Positions 44,375-53,111 of a DNA stretch of 64,000 bases are shown here, piece by piece. The translations under genes and the position numbers were made by a program. The notes beneath the pieces are model-generated. The model saw nothing but the letters and a program-made list of their open reading frames with translations, did not search any database and was not told where the DNA came from. The stretch is from Bradyrhizobium sp. CSA207 (lineage in GTDB: Bacteria > Pseudomonadota > Alphaproteobacteria > Rhizobiales > Xanthobacteraceae). The stretch is from positions 62,001-126,000 of the forward strand of contig NZ_JAACFT010000006.1 of NCBI RefSeq assembly GCF_029051685.1, written 5' to 3'. Every line of letters begins with the position of its first letter. Position 1 is the first letter of the stretch.

Positions 44375-44929
44375 CTAGATCCGCCGCATCCAGAGGCCGC
44401 CGAGAATCAGGCCGCCGCCGTTGACGAAGGCCATCCAGAGCGGGAACGCCTCGCCGATGTAGAAAAATCCGATCAGCGTCAGCGCAGAGATGCCAAGACC
44501 GATCGCCACGAAGGCATGGCCGAACCAGAGACCCGCCAGCGTGTAGAACAGCATGAAGTAGAGCGGCCAGAACGCTCCCAGCTGGCGCGGACCGAAATGA
44601 CCGACGACGTTGGTGCAGAGATAGCCGAAGGCGAAGAACAACACGAACACCAGGAGGATCCTGATGCTATGGGCGGCACCGTGAGGGTGGTGCGGCGGGT
44701 TGAACACGCGCAGCGCAACCAGACCGCCGACGCCAACAACGTCCACGGCAACCCACGTGTAGGCCGCGTGGATCGGCCAGAGCCAGGTCACGAGATTGCC
44801 TGCGAACACCAACATGCCCCACCACACGGCCGCAAGGCTCGCCAGCTCATAGAGCTGCGATTGCTTCACGCGCTGGACGATGTCGTCGATATCGGCCAGC
44901 GCTGCGGATGCCTCCCTGCTGTCGATCAT
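44375..44929 (-). CDS. Integral membrane protein of unknown function
   Basis: A 184-residue protein with about five helices (for example LAAVWWGMLVFAGNLVTWLW, AVDVVGVGGLVALRVF, ILLVFVLFFAFGYLCTNVVG and LGISALTLIGFFYIGEAFPL) after a charged 25-residue N-terminus. The start overlaps the hydrolase stop (ATGA), and the regulator follows 3 bp after its stop. No family is recognised; pairing with a small winged-helix protein suggests it is the regulated or sensed component. Confidence 0.75.
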   Translation of the reverse strand: MIDSREASAALADIDDIVQRVKQSQLYELASLAAVWWGMLVFAGNLVTWLWPIHAAYTWVAVDVVGVGGLVALRVFNPPHHPHGAAHSIRILLVFVLFFAFGYLCTNVVGHFGPRQLGAFWPLYFMLFYTLAGLWFGHAFVAIGLGISALTLIGFFYIGEAFPLWMAFVNGGGLILGGLWMRRI

Positions 44930-45936
44930 GACTGCCCCGCCCCGCGCGTTGCCACGTCCTCGGCGATGACGAAGATCGCCTTCGGGCTGGTGACGATGCC
45001 CATGTGGTTGATGCCGTCGATGATCTTGACGTCGACCGACGGTTTGATGGGCTGAACGGCCCCGGCATATTTGTCCGAGATCATCATCTCGTCCTCGGCG
45101 CCGCCGAAGATCGTGATCGGGCGGGTCGTCGCCGCAAGATCGAGACGATAGCCGCGCGTCGCGAAATTGCGCATCAGGCGGTCGGAATAGGTGGAGACGA
45201 GGTACTTCGCCGAGTTCGCCGGCACGGCCAAAGCGAGCACCGGAAGCTGCGCGCAGCAGTCGATGCCGAGCTTGCGCAGAGCGGCGAGCGCAAACAGGCG
45301 CGGCAGATCGGCATTGGCCCAGCCGCCGGAATGCGGCTTGTTGGTCGGCGCGTCGTAGCCGAGATAGGGCGCGAGCAGCACGGTGCGCACGAACATGTCC
45401 TGCATGATCGGTGTCGCGGCGACGCGGAGCGAGAAGCCGGCGCCGGCGGAATGGCCGACCAGAGTGAGCGGCAGGTCCGGCGCACTCTTGCGGACATACG
45501 CGACGAAGTCGACCAGATCGTCCTCGAGCTGGCCGACATAGCCGATGTCGCCGCGCGTACCGGAGCCGCCGTGGCCGCGCATGTCCAGCGCCCAGGTCTC
45601 GACGCCGCGCCCGGCGATCGCATAGGTCAGCGCGTGGTTGACGGTGCCGCTGGAGCCGGAGGAGCCATGGATGAAGATCGCGCCGCGGCCGCCCGCCGGT
45701 CCGTTCGGCGCGTAGTGGCGGAAGCCGATCCAAGTGCCGTCGCGGGCCTGGAAGCGCTCGAGCGGCGGCATGGTCGAAAAGTCGACAAGCTTCACCGACT
45801 CCGAGACCGATCGCAGCTCAGGCGGCCGCTGCAGCGGCGTTGCGATCATCGCGGCTAGGATCAGCGCCACGCCGCCGACCCCACACAGGACCCATTTCAG
45901 TCCGTTCAACACGCCGCGCAGCAGCCGAACCGCCAT
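44926..45936 (-). CDS. Membrane-anchored alpha/beta hydrolase
   Basis: A 336-residue serine hydrolase. An N-terminal helix ([20 protein letters not shown]) anchors or exports it. The oxyanion-hole [10 protein letters not shown] and nucleophile elbow GHSAGAG are clear; Asp and His follow ([16 protein letters not shown]). It resembles lysophospholipase/acylglycerol lipase-like hydrolases. GGGGGTAGG precedes the ATG at 45936. It is the first gene of an operon with the membrane protein and the regulator. Confidence 0.85.
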   Translation of the reverse strand: MAVRLLRGVLNGLKWVLCGVGGVALILAAMIATPLQRPPELRSVSESVKLVDFSTMPPLERFQARDGTWIGFRHYAPNGPAGGRGAIFIHGSSGSSGTVNHALTYAIAGRGVETWALDMRGHGGSGTRGDIGYVGQLEDDLVDFVAYVRKSAPDLPLTLVGHSAGAGFSLRVAATPIMQDMFVRTVLLAPYLGYDAPTNKPHSGGWANADLPRLFALAALRKLGIDCCAQLPVLALAVPANSAKYLVSTYSDRLMRNFATRGYRLDLAATTRPITIFGGAEDEMMISDKYAGAVQPIKPSVDVKIIDGINHMGIVTSPKAIFVIAEDVATRGAGQS

Positions 45937-45961
45937 GACCTACCCCCATGAATTAGCCACC

Positions 45962-46000
45962 TATAGAGAACTCTATAATGCAGAGTACTCTTGCGATCAA
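45962..46000 (-). promoter_or_regulatory. Promoter with twin operator-like palindromes
   Basis: On the minus strand TTGATC (46000-45995) and TATAGA (45977-45972) are separated by exactly 17 bp, matching a sigma-70 promoter for the hydrolase operon. AGAGAACTCT (45965-45974, in a longer 16-bp palindrome from 45962) overlaps the -10, and AGAGTACTCT (45982-45991) lies in the spacer; the two differ at one base and are 17 bp apart. They are probable repressor sites, with the operon's own winged-helix protein the obvious candidate. Confidence 0.7.
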
Positions 46001-46054
46001 TCCCAGGATTGGCGCCAGCCGGTAAAAATCCTTAACGTCGGGTCTGACCCCAAC

Positions 46055-47695
46055 ATGCCGAATCGTTTGCCGATGCCGCCTGCGGAACCGCTGCTCAACG
46101 CCCCCGAATTCACCGTCTCCGAGCTCTCGCAGTCCCTGAAACGGACGGTGGAGGATGCCTTTGGCCATGTCCGGGTCCGCGGCGAGATCTCCGGCTTCCG
46201 CGGCGCCCATTCCTCCGGTCACTGCTATTTTGCGCTCAAGGACGAGAGCGCCAAGATCGAGGCGGTGATCTGGAAGGGCGTGCACGTGCGGATGCGCTTC
46301 AAGCCCCAGGAAGGGCTCGAGGTCATCGCCACAGGCAAGCTCACGACCTATCCGGGCTCCTCGAAATACCAGATCGTGATCGAGGCGCTGGAGCCGGCCG
46401 GCATCGGCGCGCTGATGGCGCTGATGGAAGAGCGCAAGAAGAAGCTCGCCGCCGAGGGCCTGTTCGACCAGGCGCGCAAGCAGCTGCTGCCCTGGCTGCC
46501 GGAGGTGATCGGCGTCGTGACCTCGCCGACCGGCGCCGTCATCCGCGACATCCTGCACCGGCTGGAAGACCGCTTCCCCCGCCACGTGCTGGTGTGGCCG
46601 GTCAAGGTGCAGGGCGAAGGCTCGGCCGAGCAGGTCGCAGCCGCGATCCGCGGCTTCAACGCGCTGCCGGAGGGCGGCAAGATTCCGCGCCCCGACGTGC
46701 TGATTGTGGCGCGCGGCGGCGGTTCGCTGGAGGACCTCTGGTCGTTCAACGAAGAAATCGTGGTGCGCGCGGCGGCCGAGAGCATGATCCCGCTGATCTC
46801 GGCGGTGGGCCACGAGACTGACATCACGCTGATCGACTTCGTCGCCGACAAGCGCGCGCCGACGCCGACGGCGGCCGCGGAGATGGCCGTACCGGTGCGC
46901 AGCGATCTCTTCGTCGAGGTCGCCGATCTCGCGCGCCGCACGCGGGCCTGCTGGCAGCGCGGCCATGAAAGCCGACGCAACGAGCTGCGCGCAGCCGCGC
47001 GCGCGCTGCCGGCGGCAGGCGATCTCCTGGCGATCCCACGGCAGCGGCTGGATTCGGCCGGCGCGTCCCTGCCCCGCGGCCTCAAGGCCAACACGCACGC
47101 CCATTTCCGAAGGTTTACTGCCGCCGGCGCAAAGCTGACGCTGCGGGTGCTGCACGGGCAGATATCGCAGGCAGATCACCGGCTCACCGTGTGCGGCGAG
47201 CGGCTCGGCCTGTCCGCGCGCTCGCTCTTGCGGCAGCGCCGCGACCGTTTTGCCGGGCTTGAAGTTCGCTTGCGCGCCTCAAAACTTTCGAACGCGCAGG
47301 CCCAGCGCAACACGATCGCCCGACAGCGCGAGCGCACGCAGCGTCTGGCCGAGCGCGCCAGCCGCGCACTTGTCACGCTGCTGCACAGGCTCGACACCCG
47401 CGTTGCCAATAGCGGCAAGCTGCTCTCCGCGCTGTCCTATCGCAGCGTGCTCGCCCGCGGCTTTGCGCTGGTGCGCGACGAGGCCGGCCATCCCTTGCAT
47501 TCCGCGGACAGCGTCGGGCCGGGTGCGCGCGTCGAGATCGAGTTTGCGGATGGCCGTGTCGGCGCGACCGCGGACTTAGATCGGCCCGGCCCGGCCGCAA
47601 AGCGCGCGGCATCGCAACAGAAGAGCGCCTCGCACGAGGCCAAGCCCGCGCCGAAGCGCGTGGGCAAGCCGGTGGATCAGGGCAGTTTGTTTTAG
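46055..47695 (+). CDS. xseA: Exodeoxyribonuclease VII large subunit
   Basis: A 546-residue nuclease subunit. The OB-fold N-terminus includes [32 protein letters not shown] sequence in parts ([13 protein letters not shown]), then [12 protein letters not shown], the active-site motif [16 protein letters not shown] and [11 protein letters not shown]. The long coiled central region and a Lys/Ala-rich C-terminal tail follow. The ATG at 46055 is chosen; the in-frame region upstream runs into the divergent promoter. It degrades single-stranded DNA with XseB. Confidence 0.95.
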   Translation: MPNRLPMPPAEPLLNAPEFTVSELSQSLKRTVEDAFGHVRVRGEISGFRGAHSSGHCYFALKDESAKIEAVIWKGVHVRMRFKPQEGLEVIATGKLTTYPGSSKYQIVIEALEPAGIGALMALMEERKKKLAAEGLFDQARKQLLPWLPEVIGVVTSPTGAVIRDILHRLEDRFPRHVLVWPVKVQGEGSAEQVAAAIRGFNALPEGGKIPRPDVLIVARGGGSLEDLWSFNEEIVVRAAAESMIPLISAVGHETDITLIDFVADKRAPTPTAAAEMAVPVRSDLFVEVADLARRTRACWQRGHESRRNELRAAARALPAAGDLLAIPRQRLDSAGASLPRGLKANTHAHFRRFTAAGAKLTLRVLHGQISQADHRLTVCGERLGLSARSLLRQRRDRFAGLEVRLRASKLSNAQAQRNTIARQRERTQRLAERASRALVTLLHRLDTRVANSGKLLSALSYRSVLARGFALVRDEAGHPLHSADSVGPGARVEIEFADGRVGATADLDRPGPAAKRAASQQKSASHEAKPAPKRVGKPVDQGSLF

Positions 47696-47718
47696 AGGCG
47701 GTGGCGCTTCCACGAACT

Positions 47719-47798
47719 CGTCATTGCGAGCGCAGCGAAGTAATCCGGAATCCTTCCGCGGAGGGATTCTGGATTGCTTCGCTGCGCTCGCAATGACG
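47719..47798. repeat. Palindromic intergenic repeat, family E
   Basis: A perfect 22-bp inverted repeat (arms 47719-47740 and 47777-47798, GCGAGCGCAGCGAAG core) with an inner TCCTTCCGCGGAGGGA stem. It lies between xseA and a small minus-strand ORF. Confidence 0.82.
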
Positions 47799-47821
47799 GT
47801 GTGGAGGCGATGAACCGCGGC

Positions 47822-47971
47822 CTACCTGCAGGACAATCCCGCGTCGATCGTGGTCCAGAAGCCGCAATGTTCCGGCGCGCGCATTGTTGCGCCAGCGTGG
47901 GCCTCATACAGGAAGATCGCGACGGTGAAGACGATCAGTGCGGAGGAGAAAAGGGCGATGCGGTTGCGCAT
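47822..47971 (-). CDS. Possible small membrane or secreted protein
   Basis: A 49-residue ORF starting MRNRIALFSSALIVFTVAIF, with one hydrophobic helix and two cysteines (EHCGFW and LSCR). An in-frame ATG at 47992 is an alternative start. No clear ribosome-binding site is visible, and the family is unknown. It is retained because its signal-like N-terminus is ordered and it lies in an otherwise empty 550-bp region. Confidence 0.4.
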   Translation of the reverse strand: MRNRIALFSSALIVFTVAIFLYEAHAGATMRAPEHCGFWTTIDAGLSCR

Positions 47972-48148
47972 GGGGATGCGTTTAATCGACATCGTGGTCG
48001 AACTATGGCACCGACACCAGCTGAAACCGGCGCGAGGCGCGATCCGTAGATTCACGGTCGGCCATCATCCGTGCAGGGCGATGGTCGATGCGGGGCTGTC
48101 CGCCTCAATCGTTGTTCCTCGGGCAGCCCCGCTTGCGCAATGGCATGC

Positions 48149-48233
48149 GTAGCCCGGATGGAGCAAAAAGCGTAATCCGGGTCGTGCCGCGCGTTATTGC
48201 GTCCCGGATTTCGCTTCGCTCCATCCGGGCTAC
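48149..48233. repeat. Palindromic intergenic repeat, family F
   Basis: A perfect 16-bp inverted repeat, GTAGCCCGGATGGAGC and its complement, encloses 53 bp with inner ATCCGGG and CCCGGAT copies. It lies just beyond the stop of the minus-strand hydrolase gene. Confidence 0.8.
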
Positions 48234-48243
48234 AACACGGTCG

Positions 48244-49068
48244 CTACCGGGCCAGCCACTCCGCCACCCGCTTTTGCGAATCCGCGCGCGCTTGCGTATC
48301 GGTGCCGAGATGACCGCGTTCGGGGGTTGCGGCATCGGTGCTGCCGGCAGCTGCGTGCAGCGGCGTGTTGGCGCGGTCGAAATCGTGATAGGCACCGGGA
48401 TAGACCACGATGCGCGCGAGCGCGCTGCGGCCATGCGCCCCCTCGACCATCTGGCGGCAGGCCGGCGGTGACGACACGTCATCGTTGGCGCCGATCAGAA
48501 CCAGCGTCGGCACCCGCGTGCTCCAGCCGAGGCCGGCCGAAATCCGGCAGTCCGGATAGAAGGCGATCGCGGCGCGGAAATCCGGAACGGCGTCGCGCGC
48601 CGCATTCTGCGGGCGGACCGCCCACAGCAGCGTGCTCGCGCCGTTGGCCCAGCCGATCAGGCTGACGCGGTCGCGCGCGACCCAGGCCTGCTTCATCAAC
48701 CAGCCGCGCGCCGCCGCGACGTCGGCGACACGCTCGCGCCGCGCCTTGACGTGCAGCTCCTTGACCCGGCATTGCGGCCCGAGCTCTCGCGAACCGTAGC
48801 TGTCGGGCAGCAGCACGGCATTGCCCGCCTTGAGCAATTGCAGTGCCCAGTCGCGGTAGCGCGGCAGCACCGGATCGGAATGGCCGCCAAGGCCGCCGCA
48901 GCCGTGCAGCGCGATCATCGTCGGAAATGGCCCCTCGCCCTCGGGCTTGTAGAGCTGCGCATGCAAGACGCCGGTCGACAGCGGAATGTCGACCTGCTGC
49001 GGCGCGGGCGCGGCACGCGCAGCCGGCATCAGCAGCATCAGGATCAGGGCGGTCAGTCGAAGGCGCAT
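48244..49068 (-). CDS. Secreted dienelactone-hydrolase-family protein, nucleophile absent
   Basis: A 274-residue alpha/beta hydrolase with a signal peptide (MRLRLTALILMLLMPAARA). The DLH pattern is clear (MIALHGCGGLGGHS, AVLLPDSYGSR, VADVAAARGWL). The nucleophile elbow reads LIGWANGAS: Ala141 (codon GCC) stands where Ser or Cys is expected. The Asp (GANDDVSS) and His (AYHDFD) are present. Catalysis is doubtful unless another residue serves. The start at 49068 is chosen by the signal peptide. Confidence 0.82.
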   Translation of the reverse strand: MRLRLTALILMLLMPAARAAPAPQQVDIPLSTGVLHAQLYKPEGEGPFPTMIALHGCGGLGGHSDPVLPRYRDWALQLLKAGNAVLLPDSYGSRELGPQCRVKELHVKARRERVADVAAARGWLMKQAWVARDRVSLIGWANGASTLLWAVRPQNAARDAVPDFRAAIAFYPDCRISAGLGWSTRVPTLVLIGANDDVSSPPACRQMVEGAHGRSALARIVVYPGAYHDFDRANTPLHAAAGSTDAATPERGHLGTDTQARADSQKRVAEWLAR

Positions 49069-49276
49069 CGGACTCTGCCGTATGAGGTGCCGGCTGCAAG
49101 CGGGCCGGAACCAGCGATCCTTCGCCGCAGCACTATCATGCGAAAACGGCGGCAAAACATCACAAGTCGGTGGGTTTAACGGGCGGACAAGCCGCCCCAT
49201 CTATGATACATCCGGTTCAACACATCATGCCCTCCAAGGTTTTCCATGGAGAGGCCTTCCACGGAGACTTTCGACC

Positions 49277-49504
49277 GTGCTGAACAAGTTCGGCCCTTCG
49301 GGCAATGGCGAAGCCCAGGTACAATATCTCGACGGCGATTTCCGCGTAATCTCGCCGGGAACCTATGTACGCTGCGCGATATCAGACACACGGATTCCGC
49401 TCGACGAATTGAAATATTGGAGCGTCGACCTGCAAGAGGCCTACGCCACGCCCGCGGCTGTGCTCGAGCGGCACTTCCCGGGCGCGCCGAAGCCGCAGCC
49501 GTAG
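49277..49504 (+). CDS. DUF2093 family protein
   Basis: A 75-residue protein matching the DUF2093 pattern: QVQYLDGDFRVISPGTYVRC, IPLDELKYWSVDLQEAY. The GTG at 49277 follows GGAGA at 49263. Function is unknown; the family occurs mostly in Alphaproteobacteria. It converges on the PsiF-like gene. Confidence 0.8.
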   Translation: MLNKFGPSGNGEAQVQYLDGDFRVISPGTYVRCAISDTRIPLDELKYWSVDLQEAYATPAAVLERHFPGAPKPQP

Positions 49505-49518
49505 GACCACGGGCGCGC

Positions 49519-49833
49519 CTATTCTTGCTCCGCGCCATCACCGCCCAAGCAGCTCTTGATGAAATTCTTCCGGGCCTCACCAACGATCTTCTGGTCGATC
49601 GCCTGCTTCAGACAATCGAGCCGCGCCTGCGCCAGGCAGAGCTGCAGCTGATCGCGCTTGTCCTGCCCCTTCAGGTTTTGCGTCGTGCCGAGACACGTCA
49701 CGCGCTTGGTCGCAGGAACCGGCACCGCGCCGGTGGGAGCAGCGGGCGCAGCTGGCGGCGACGTCTGCGCGGACACAGGCCCAATGATCAGACACACAAG
49801 ACAGGCGGCGACGGCTGCGAACGGCAGTTTCAT
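49519..49833 (-). CDS. PsiF-like small secreted protein
   Basis: A 104-residue protein with a signal peptide ending near VSA-Q, a Pro/Ala linker and a Cys-containing C-terminal domain (CLAQARLDCLKQAI, GEARKNFIKSCLGG). The last segment resembles PsiF repeats, but only one clear copy is present. The ATG at 49833 has AGGAG upstream. Its role is unknown, and any link to phosphate starvation is inference from the family name. Confidence 0.72.
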   Translation of the reverse strand: MKLPFAAVAACLVCLIIGPVSAQTSPPAAPAAPTGAVPVPATKRVTCLGTTQNLKGQDKRDQLQLCLAQARLDCLKQAIDQKIVGEARKNFIKSCLGGDGAEQE

Positions 49834-50352
49834 CGAATTCTCCTGATCGATCCCAGACCGATAGAAGTTTTGCGATGAATGACCGGTGAATGGCAAGCTG
49901 CTGCAGGATGGGCAAAGCGCAGCTGCCCTGCCGGTGTAACATGAGCGTGCAGCGGGGCATGGGGATGGATGTGTCGGCGTCCCGACGACGTTTGCCCGCG
50001 CCCGAACTACAAGTCTCACAGCCGCAATGATCTCCGTCGTGCCGATCCGCGTTGCATCGAATAGTGCTTGCACTCCCTGGTAAGTTATTTCGCGCTGTGG
50101 TTGGATTCTTTGTTGCGGCTCAGCGCCCTTAAGTTGTTTGACGAAGTCTTGGTGAAACAGAAGGCTGCTATATTGGATGTTAGGTAATTAGCCCTGTTCT
50201 TTTTATCGCACAGACAAAGACGGCCATTGAACTTTGGAATTGGCGCAGTCTGTGAACGGGCTCATATCGAAGAGCCATCTGGCGGGCTACCATCACCTCG
50301 AAAATTTGCAATGAAATATCTTTAAATCGAGAGTCAAACGATGGGGGTGATC
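49834..50352. other. Sparse, AT-richer intergenic stretch
   Basis: About 520 bp with no supported gene. From about 50070 the sequence is richer in A and T than the window average (TTTTTATCGCA near 50200, AAATATCTTTAAA near 50315). It could contain a promoter or small RNA for the two small ORFs that follow, but none is identified. Confidence 0.4.
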
Positions 50353-50538
50353 ATGCCCGCCATATTAGACCTGCTCTATCGTGAATATTGCCGCGCCCGC
50401 CTCGCTGAAATGCGGAAACAGCTTCTGATCGCAGCTGAACGCTCTGAAGCTCTCGAAGCGAATCATCATCCTGTAGATCAGGGTGAAGATGAGACGACGG
50501 ACGCACACCGCAAGACTCGCCGCGGCGCGCCGAACTGA
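50353..50538 (+). CDS. Small protein of unknown function
   Basis: A 61-residue ORF. MPAILDLLYREYCRARLAEM begins an amphipathic helix; a charged C-terminal half follows. GGGGTG at 50343-50348 is at suitable distance from the ATG at 50353. There is no recognised family. The second small ORF lies 71 bp downstream. Confidence 0.5.
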   Translation: MPAILDLLYREYCRARLAEMRKQLLIAAERSEALEANHHPVDQGEDETTDAHRKTRRGAPN

Positions 50539-50609
50539 AGCGGCCCAAGACCGGCGACCTCTCCCGCGTAGCAGTGACCAAGCAATTGGCAACAGTCTGG
50601 GAGGCAGCG

Positions 50610-50696
50610 ATGAATACACCTGAATGCTATACTGTCATGGTGGCCTGCGCCTCGTGCCTGACCATTATCGGGTTAATGGCCGTTGGGGCGTGGTGA
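50610..50696 (+). CDS. Very short putative membrane peptide
   Basis: A 28-residue ORF (ATG 50610, TGA 50694) with a strong GGGAGG ribosome-binding site. Its sequence VACASCLTIIGLMAVGAW is a single hydrophobic segment, and two cysteines are close together. Because it is so short, coding status is uncertain; the Shine-Dalgarno and hydrophobicity support it. Confidence 0.42.
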   Translation: MNTPECYTVMVACASCLTIIGLMAVGAW

Positions 50697-50788
50697 GCAT
50701 GACTGACTGTCGAACCGCAGCATGGATGCGGGGCAACTCCGCCTTCGCTCTTTGAGCTACGGCGAAGTCGCTTGCCCACACTACGAGA

Positions 50789-51802
50789 TCATCGCCTGCC
50801 GAATCTCCGCTCGCGCGCCTTGTAGAGATGATCGCTGATCAGGTGACGAAGCGCCGGCGCGTCGTCAAATTCGATCTGCACGGCGAAATGCAGAATCTCC
50901 CGAGGCATGTCCTGGCCGCGCATGCGCGCACGATCCTTTTCCGTGGTGACGGGCATGAGCTGCTCGTCCCTCGCCTCCGCCAACAGATCCGCGATTTCGC
51001 CTTGTGAGAACATGTGATGATCGGCAAAGGCGCGCGTGCGCACGACGTCGACGTTGTTGGCGCGCAGCGTGCGAAAGAACCGCTCGGGGTCGCCGATGCC
51101 GGCAAAGGCCAACACGCGCCTGCCGGACAATCTTTCGACCGACGCCGCATCCGGTCGCAAGCGCGTGCGCAGCACCGGCATGCCGCGCGCCGCGATCTCC
51201 GATGCGACATCGTCCGCGGAATGGCCGTCGCCGATCAGCACCAGCGCATCGGTGCGCGCGAGCTGCGCCTTCAGTGGCGCGCGCAGGGGACCGGCCGGAA
51301 ACACCTTGCCGTTTCCGAGGCCGCGCTCGCTGTCGATTACGATCAGAGACGCGTCCTTCATGATGCGGGGATTCTGAAAACCGTCATCCATCAGAACCAC
51401 GGTCGCACCCCGTGACTTTGCCAGCACCACGCCCTCGAGGCGGTCGCGCGCGACCGCGACCGGCACGTCGCGCGCCATCATCAGGGGCTCATCGCCGACA
51501 TCGGCTGCGGTATGACGCATCTGATCGACCATCACTGGGCCCGTCAAGCGCCCGCCATAGCCGCGGCTGAGTACGACCGGCGTCTCGCCGAGCTCGCGCA
51601 GTAGCTTCGTCAGTGCGAGAACGGTCGGCGTCTTGCCGGCGCCGCCGACGTGGTAGTTGCCGACGCAGATCACAGGGATGCCGGCATCGACGCCTTCGCG
51701 CAGCATGCGCCGTTCGGTGATCGCGCCATAGAGCGCGCCCAACGGCCGTAACACATGCGATTTGAAAGAACGTGGCCGGTACCAGAAGGCCGGCTCACGC
51801 AT
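50789..51802 (-). CDS. lpxK: Tetraacyldisaccharide 4'-kinase
   Basis: A 337-residue inner-membrane-associated kinase that phosphorylates the lipid A disaccharide precursor at the 4' position. The P-loop is VGNYHVGGAGKTPT and the N-terminus MREPAFWYRP is typical. VVLMDDGFQNP holds the conserved DDGFQ motif. Its start overlaps the waaA stop by 8 bp, so it is the last gene of this lipid A run. Confidence 0.96.
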   Translation of the reverse strand: MREPAFWYRPRSFKSHVLRPLGALYGAITERRMLREGVDAGIPVICVGNYHVGGAGKTPTVLALTKLLRELGETPVVLSRGYGGRLTGPVMVDQMRHTAADVGDEPLMMARDVPVAVARDRLEGVVLAKSRGATVVLMDDGFQNPRIMKDASLIVIDSERGLGNGKVFPAGPLRAPLKAQLARTDALVLIGDGHSADDVASEIAARGMPVLRTRLRPDAASVERLSGRRVLAFAGIGDPERFFRTLRANNVDVVRTRAFADHHMFSQGEIADLLAEARDEQLMPVTTEKDRARMRGQDMPREILHFAVQIEFDDAPALRHLISDHLYKARERRFGRR

Positions 51803-53111
51803 TGGCGGCTCCCATCTCGATCCGCAATTGCATCAGATACGGCTCGAGCGCGGACATGGTGCGGTCCAGCGCGCCGCCGAGCTGCTCGACCACGCCTGCG
51901 CCTGCACGTTGCATCTTGTCGCGCACGGCGGGATCGGCCAGCAGCTGGCCGAGCTGCTTGACCAGCAGCTCCTGGGTCTCGGCCTGCCGCGCGCCGCCGT
52001 TGCCATCGAGCGCCTCATAGACGTCGGCGAAGTTGAAGACGTGCGGACCATGGATGATCGCGGCACCCAGCTTGATTGCCTCAATCGGATTCTGTCCGCC
52101 ATGGCGGATCAGCGATCCGCCCATGAATACGATCGGCGAGAGGCGGTAGAACAGGCCGAGCTCGCCCATAGTGTCGGCGACGTATATGTCGGTCGTGGCC
52201 GTCGGGAGTTCCTCGCGCGAGCGCAGCGCCGCCTTCAGGCCCGAGGCCGTGATCAAACCGCCAAGCGCGGAGCCGCGATCCGGATGACGCGGCACGATCA
52301 CGGTGAGAAGCTGCGGAAAAAATCCGGCGAGGCTGCGATGCGCCGCGACGAGAATCTCCTCCTCGCCCGGATGGGTCGAGGCCGCGACGATGATCGGACG
52401 GCCGCGCGTCATCGCCATCAGCCGCTCGAGCTTGGCGGGATCGGCGGGCGGCGCCGGCACGTCGAGCTTGAGATTGCCCGTGGTGAGGACGTCGCGGCCG
52501 CCGAGCGCTGCAAAACGCTCGGCATCGGTGTTGGATTGCGCGAGGCAGATGTCGAACCGCGACAGCAGCGCCGAAATGGTGCCGTGCATCCGCCGCCAGC
52601 GCGGGAAGGAGCGCGGCGACATCCGCCCGTTGATCAGCACCATCGGCACTCGCCGCGTCGCGCCCGCCAGGATCAGGTTCGGCCACAGGTCGGATTCGAT
52701 GAACAGCGCCAGCGACGGCTTCCAATGATCGAGGAAGCGCGCGACGTAGCGCGGAGAATCGTAAGGAACGTATTGATGGATGACGTCGGGCGGAAAGCGT
52801 TTCGCCACGACGGCCGCCGAGGTGACGGTGCCCGAGGTCAGCAGGATGCGCAGGTTCAACTCGCGCAGCCGCTCGATCAACGCGGCGGCGGCCAGGACCT
52901 CGCCGACGCTGGCGCCGTGGATCCAGACCAGCGGGCCGTGCGGCCGCACATCCCGGCTGAGGCCGCGGCGCTCGCCGACGCGTGCGGGATCCTCCTTGCC
53001 CTGCTTCAGCCGCCGCTTGATCAGCGCAGGCGCGAGCGGCACCAGCCCGGAGGCCAGGCGCCGATACACCCGCAGCGTCATTGGCAGCGAATTGGGCAGC
53101 GAGTTAGACAT
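51795..53111 (-). CDS. waaA: 3-deoxy-D-manno-octulosonic acid transferase
   Basis: A 438-residue GT-B glycosyltransferase adding Kdo to lipid A precursor. The catalytic Glu lies in WIHGASVGEVLAA, and the C-terminal sugar-nucleotide site is in MGGSLIRHGGQNPIEAIKLG. The start at 53111 overlaps the DUF374 stop by 8 bp. A membrane anchor at the N-terminus (LASGLVPLAPALIKRRL) is weaker than usual. It lies directly before lpxK. Confidence 0.95.
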   Translation of the reverse strand: MSNSLPNSLPMTLRVYRRLASGLVPLAPALIKRRLKQGKEDPARVGERRGLSRDVRPHGPLVWIHGASVGEVLAAAALIERLRELNLRILLTSGTVTSAAVVAKRFPPDVIHQYVPYDSPRYVARFLDHWKPSLALFIESDLWPNLILAGATRRVPMVLINGRMSPRSFPRWRRMHGTISALLSRFDICLAQSNTDAERFAALGGRDVLTTGNLKLDVPAPPADPAKLERLMAMTRGRPIIVAASTHPGEEEILVAAHRSLAGFFPQLLTVIVPRHPDRGSALGGLITASGLKAALRSREELPTATTDIYVADTMGELGLFYRLSPIVFMGGSLIRHGGQNPIEAIKLGAAIIHGPHVFNFADVYEALDGNGGARQAETQELLVKQLGQLLADPAVRDKMQRAGAGVVEQLGGALDRTMSALEPYLMQLRIEMGAANA

